Source of the DNA: CAZIAK01 sp964537035
GTDB lineage: Bacteria > Planctomycetota > B15-G4
Direction: 5' to 3'
NCBI GenBank assembly: GCA_964537035.1
Contig: CAZIAK010000014.1
Coordinates: 42,784-106,783 of the forward strand
Length of the DNA stretch: 64,000 nucleotides
The notes under the pieces are model-generated. The model was not told where the DNA came from, made no database searches, and saw only the letters and a program-made list of their open reading frames with translations. A program made the translations under genes and the position numbers. Of this stretch, positions 61,155 to 64,000 are shown piece by piece. The first letter of the stretch is position 1. Each line of letters starts with the position of its first letter.

Positions 61155-62560
61155 GTGAGTCGTTCGGCGAGACCGAAGGCACCGCAAGCGAGACGATCGT
61201 GGTGGCGGGCGCAGGTCCCGCCGGGCTCTTCGTGGCCTGGAAGCTTGTCCAGCAGGGCCGCAAGGTGATCGTGCTGGAGCGTGAGTCGGTGGTGGGCGGA
61301 CTCGCCGCCCGGGTGCGCAGGGGCGAGAACGACTACAGCTACGGCACGCACCACATGCACAGCCCCGCTCAGGAGCAGCTCAAGCCGTTTCAAGAGCTCA
61401 TGGGCGCTGAGCTACTGGAGCTGCAGCGCAAGCTCGAGATCAAGTTCATGGGCCGCTTCTATCCCTACCCGTTGCGCTCCAAGGATTTGCTGCTGGGCAT
61501 GCCGCCCGTCTTGATGGTGCGCTCCCTGCTCAGCCTGGGACGATCGCTCATCGCCTCGCGCTTCACGAGCGCCCGACCCGCCAACGCCGAGGAGGCGATC
61601 ATCGCTCTCTACGGACGGCGCCTCTACGACGTGATGTTCCATGAGTACACGGAGCGTTTCTGGGGCATGCCGGTGGATCAGATCTCCACCACCTTCGTCG
61701 AGAAGCGCATGCCGGGCATCAACGCCATCGAGAAGTTCAAGCAGCTGCTCTCGAGGCTGGGCGCCATAGGCAAGGGCGGGCTGGGCAAGACGGCGGTGAT
61801 CGGCAGCGGCGCCATGTACACCACCACCAGGGGAGTGGGGCCGGTCTTCGAGAAGATGGCCGGCGAGGTGGAGCGGCTTGGCGGTGAGGTGCGCACGGAC
61901 GCCTCCCTGATCGCTGTGAAGACCGAGGGCGGCCGGGTGCGCGGGGTGGTGCACGAGTCGGCGTCGGGTCCGAGGGAGATCGCTTGCGCTGCCCTGGTCT
62001 CGACCATTCCCATCACGCATCTCGCCCGCAGTCTCACGCCCCTGCCGCGGGCCGCTGTGCTGTCGGCGTCCTCTCGACTGACGTTTCGGGCCCTCCTGGC
62101 CGTGGCGCTGGTGGTCAGGCCCAAGAGGCGCCTCAACGCCATGTTCACTTACTTCCCCGACCGCGTCTTCCACCGCCTGTCCGAGATGGGTCGTCCGGTA
62201 GCGAAGGTGTCGCCAAGCGGCGCCACGATCCTCCTGGCCGAGCTGACCTGTGATGTGGGCGACGCGCTGTGGCAAGACCCGTCGTCCATCGAGCAGCGAG
62301 TGGTGGACGACATCGTGGCCGAGGGCCTCGCCGATCGGGACGGCATCCTCGAGGTCCACTACCTGCGCACGCCCCAGGCCTATCCCCGCTACGACCTTGG
62401 CTTTGAATCGGCGCTGGAGACGTTGCAGGAGCACCTGGCCCAGATCCCGAACCTGGTGAGCACCGGGCGCCAGGGGACGTTTCAGTTCACCAGTGCCATC
62501 CCTGCCATGTCCATGGCCTGGAAGCACACAGAAGAGATGTTGGCGCGGAACGAGCGCTGA
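61151..62560 (+). CDS. FAD-dependent oxidoreductase (COG1232, protoporphyrinogen oxidase/UGM-like)
   Basis: 469 aa. The FAD dinucleotide fold is clear: IVVAGAGPAGLFVAWKLVQQGRKVIVLERE, followed by the second flavin motif VGGLAARV. The middle contains FYPYPLRS and ERFWGMPVDQISTTFVEKRMPG, a pattern shared with UDP-galactopyranose-mutase-like and amine-oxidase-like proteins of polysaccharide loci. The C-terminal flavin-binding segment is around FTSAIPAMSMAWKHTEEM. A role in sugar or prenyl-lipid chemistry is inferred from the neighbours; heme synthesis genes are absent. Start overlaps the previous stop by 4 bases. Confidence 0.8.
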   Translation: MSESFGETEGTASETIVVAGAGPAGLFVAWKLVQQGRKVIVLERESVVGGLAARVRRGENDYSYGTHHMHSPAQEQLKPFQELMGAELLELQRKLEIKFMGRFYPYPLRSKDLLLGMPPVLMVRSLLSLGRSLIASRFTSARPANAEEAIIALYGRRLYDVMFHEYTERFWGMPVDQISTTFVEKRMPGINAIEKFKQLLSRLGAIGKGGLGKTAVIGSGAMYTTTRGVGPVFEKMAGEVERLGGEVRTDASLIAVKTEGGRVRGVVHESASGPREIACAALVSTIPITHLARSLTPLPRAAVLSASSRLTFRALLAVALVVRPKRRLNAMFTYFPDRVFHRLSEMGRPVAKVSPSGATILLAELTCDVGDALWQDPSSIEQRVVDDIVAEGLADRDGILEVHYLRTPQAYPRYDLGFESALETLQEHLAQIPNLVSTGRQGTFQFTSAIPAMSMAWKHTEEMLARNER

Positions 62561-62608
62561 GCGGCTCCCGGTCGTTACCATGCTGCGCCCTCCCGTCAAC
62601 GTGTCGCC

Positions 62609-64000
62609 GTGCCGTCGCCTGCCGCCCCCGAACTGAGCGAGTCTCAAGGCCCTGCCGAGACACTCGACGCTGCCCCGGTCTTCGCGCCGGCGGTGCGCCC
62701 GGTGACCATGGCCGATGTGCTGCGCCTGTGGTGGCCCCTGGCGGCGAGCTGGTTGCTCATGGCGGTCGAGCTGCCCCTGCTCACGGCGGTGGTAGGACGC
62801 TTGCCCGACGAGCGCATTCACCTGGCGGCGTATGGCTCCATCGTGTTTCCCCTGTCGCTGGTGATCGAAGGGCCGATCATCATGCTGCTCGCCGCCAGCA
62901 CGGCCCTGTGCACCAACTGGGATAGCTACCGCAAGGTGCGTCGCTTCATGATCGCGTCGAGCGGTGCGTTGACCCTGGTGCACATCGCCGTGGCCTTCAC
63001 GCCGCTCTACGACTGGCTCGTGGTGCAGGTCATGGCCGCGCCCCCGGAGATTCTGGAGCCGGGGCGCATGGGCCTGCAGATCATGACCCCGTGGACAGCG
63101 GCCATCGCCTACCGACGTTTTCAGCAGGGTGTCTTGATTCGCAACGAGCACGGCCGCGCCGTGACCGTGGGGACGGCCGTGCGGCTGTGCGCCAACGTGA
63201 CCACGCTCTGCGTGGGCGCGTACATCATGCAGTGGTCTGGCATCGTGGTGGGCTCCACGGCCATCGCCGTGGGAGTGACCGCCGAGGCGATCTGGGTGGG
63301 GCGGCGCGTGCAGCCCGTAGTGAGGGACAAGGTGCGCAACGCACCGGCTGATGAAACGCCCCTGACCCTGGCTGCGTTCTTGCGCTTCTATGCGCCCTTG
63401 GCCATGACGCCGCTGATCACCTTGTGCATCCCCCTGATCGGCGCGTCGGCCATGGCTCGCATGCCCAACGCCATCGCTTCTCTTGCGGCCTGGCCCGCAG
63501 TACACGGCATGCTCTTCATCACGCGCAGTCTGGGCATGGCCCACAACGAAGTGGTCGTGACCCTGGTCGACCGTCCGAACGCGGTGGTCACCCTGCGTCG
63601 CTTCCAGAGGGCGCTGGCCCTGAGCACCATGGGTTTCCTGGCCCTGCTCGCCGCCACGCCCCTGGCTCAGCTGTGGTTCGAAGGGGTGAGCGACCTCGAC
63701 CCCGAGGTGGCCCGACTCTGCCGCATCTGCATGGGTCTGGGCATCCTGATGCCGGGTTACGCGGTGATGCAGAGCTGGTTCCAGGGTGTGCTCGTGCGCC
63801 ACCGCAGCACCAGGCCCATCACCGAAGCCGTGTCGCTCTATTTCCTGGTGAGCGTCGGCCTGCTGCAGGTCGGCATCGCCCGGGACGATGTGACAGGAGT
63901 CCTCTGGGCATTGGGCAGCTTCGTGATCGCTGGAGTGAGCCAGACCCTGTGGCTGCGTTGGCGTAGCCGCGGAGCGGTGGCGGCGTTCAGTGCTGGCGGT
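62609..64000 (+). CDS. MATE/MOP flippase-like membrane protein, 3' end missing
   Basis: 464 codons from a GTG at 62609 to the window edge, with no stop; an ATG at 62708 would shorten it by 33 residues. A polar N-terminus leads to around twelve hydrophobic segments, such as WWPLAASWLLMAVELPLL, IVFPLSLVIEGPIIMLLAAST, TVGTAVRLCANVTTLCVGAYI and ALALSTMGFLALLAATPLAQ. Two similar halves each begin with a FP- or PLA-containing helix, consistent with the MOP (MATE, Wzx, ANKH-like) fold. It could flip a lipid-linked glycan or export a small molecule. It follows the FAD gene by 48 bases. Confidence 0.65.
   Translation, partial: MPSPAAPELSESQGPAETLDAAPVFAPAVRPVTMADVLRLWWPLAASWLLMAVELPLLTAVVGRLPDERIHLAAYGSIVFPLSLVIEGPIIMLLAASTALCTNWDSYRKVRRFMIASSGALTLVHIAVAFTPLYDWLVVQVMAAPPEILEPGRMGLQIMTPWTAAIAYRRFQQGVLIRNEHGRAVTVGTAVRLCANVTTLCVGAYIMQWSGIVVGSTAIAVGVTAEAIWVGRRVQPVVRDKVRNAPADETPLTLAAFLRFYAPLAMTPLITLCIPLIGASAMARMPNAIASLAAWPAVHGMLFITRSLGMAHNEVVVTLVDRPNAVVTLRRFQRALALSTMGFLALLAATPLAQLWFEGVSDLDPEVARLCRICMGLGILMPGYAVMQSWFQGVLVRHRSTRPITEAVSLYFLVSVGLLQVGIARDDVTGVLWALGSFVIAGVSQTLWLRWRSRGAVAAFSAGG

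Noticed and set aside
61412..63802. 796-aa open frame on the minus strand
   Set aside because: It is antisense to the FAD oxidoreductase and flippase genes, which have clear motifs. Its translation is His/Gln/Gly/Arg-rich with no domain, as expected of a shadow frame in high-GC DNA.
1..64000. tRNA or rRNA genes, insertion sequences, prophage, replication origin
   Set aside because: None was recognised on reading both strands; a short tRNA could still be missed without a covariance search such as tRNAscan-SE.

Overview
The window is a high-GC (roughly two-thirds G+C by eye) scaffold with two runs of exactly 100 N, so it is a draft or metagenome-assembled genome. Gene content points to Planctomycetota or a close relative: FG-GAP/ASPIC-UnbV lipoproteins, a large SBBP beta-propeller protein, a Ser/Thr kinase with C-terminal TPRs, a TPR/ExbB/ExbD/PD40 envelope locus, YHS, COG4091 and GT-C proteins, and secreted proteins ending in a Cys-containing anchor-like domain. 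No rRNA, tRNA, CRISPR array, phage or insertion sequence was recognised. The taxonomic call is an inference from gene families.

1-4.8 kb: a truncated FG-GAP protein on the minus strand, a gap, a secreted SBBP propeller protein, then a hemerythrin/DUF438 protein read from a well-formed FNR/DNR-type promoter and bordered by three degenerate 36-37 bp tandem repeats. 4.8-12.5 kb: a minus-strand operon of a 1004-aa periplasmic TPR protein, ExbB, ExbD and an 1156-aa protein joining a PD40 sensor region, paired membrane helices, a long disordered linker and an alpha/alpha toroid; this looks like a Ton/Tol-type energised envelope machine. 12.7-19.3 kb: a methyltransferase, NnrE, a gap, a lipoprotein sulfatase-fold enzyme paired with a KAP-like membrane NTPase, and a probably highly expressed surface protein followed by a double hairpin. 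19.8-25.1 kb: EamA transporter, cyclophilin, TldE/TldD pair and a crotonase.

25.3-29.6 kb: ettA, a 46-aa membrane protein, a rhodanese lipoprotein, a small membrane protein and an M28 peptidase. 29.6-33.8 kb: a compact OlsB-OlsA operon that ends in an 875-aa fusion of alpha/beta-hydrolase, DedA/VTT membrane domain and ATP-grasp ligase. This is my best candidate for an undescribed system, a lipid synthesis, remodelling and translocation module. 34.1-45.4 kb: tandem-YHS protein, GT2, acyl-CoA ligase translationally coupled to an FG-GAP lipoprotein, galactokinase, Ser/Thr kinase-TPR, and a TAXI-type binding protein.

45.4-64 kb: di-heme cytochrome c peroxidase, radical SAM protein, an M20 amidohydrolase, GNAT, a membrane sulfatase-fold protein overlapping a metallophosphoesterase, a DoxX-pirin operon with an upstream palindrome and short leader ORF, a HAMP-SpoIIE protein with altered metal-binding residues, an AraC regulator opposite a secreted VOC protein, and a terminal cluster (COG4091 oxidoreductase, GT-C-like membrane protein, FAD oxidoreductase, flippase-like protein) that suggests cell-surface glycan or lipid-linked sugar work.
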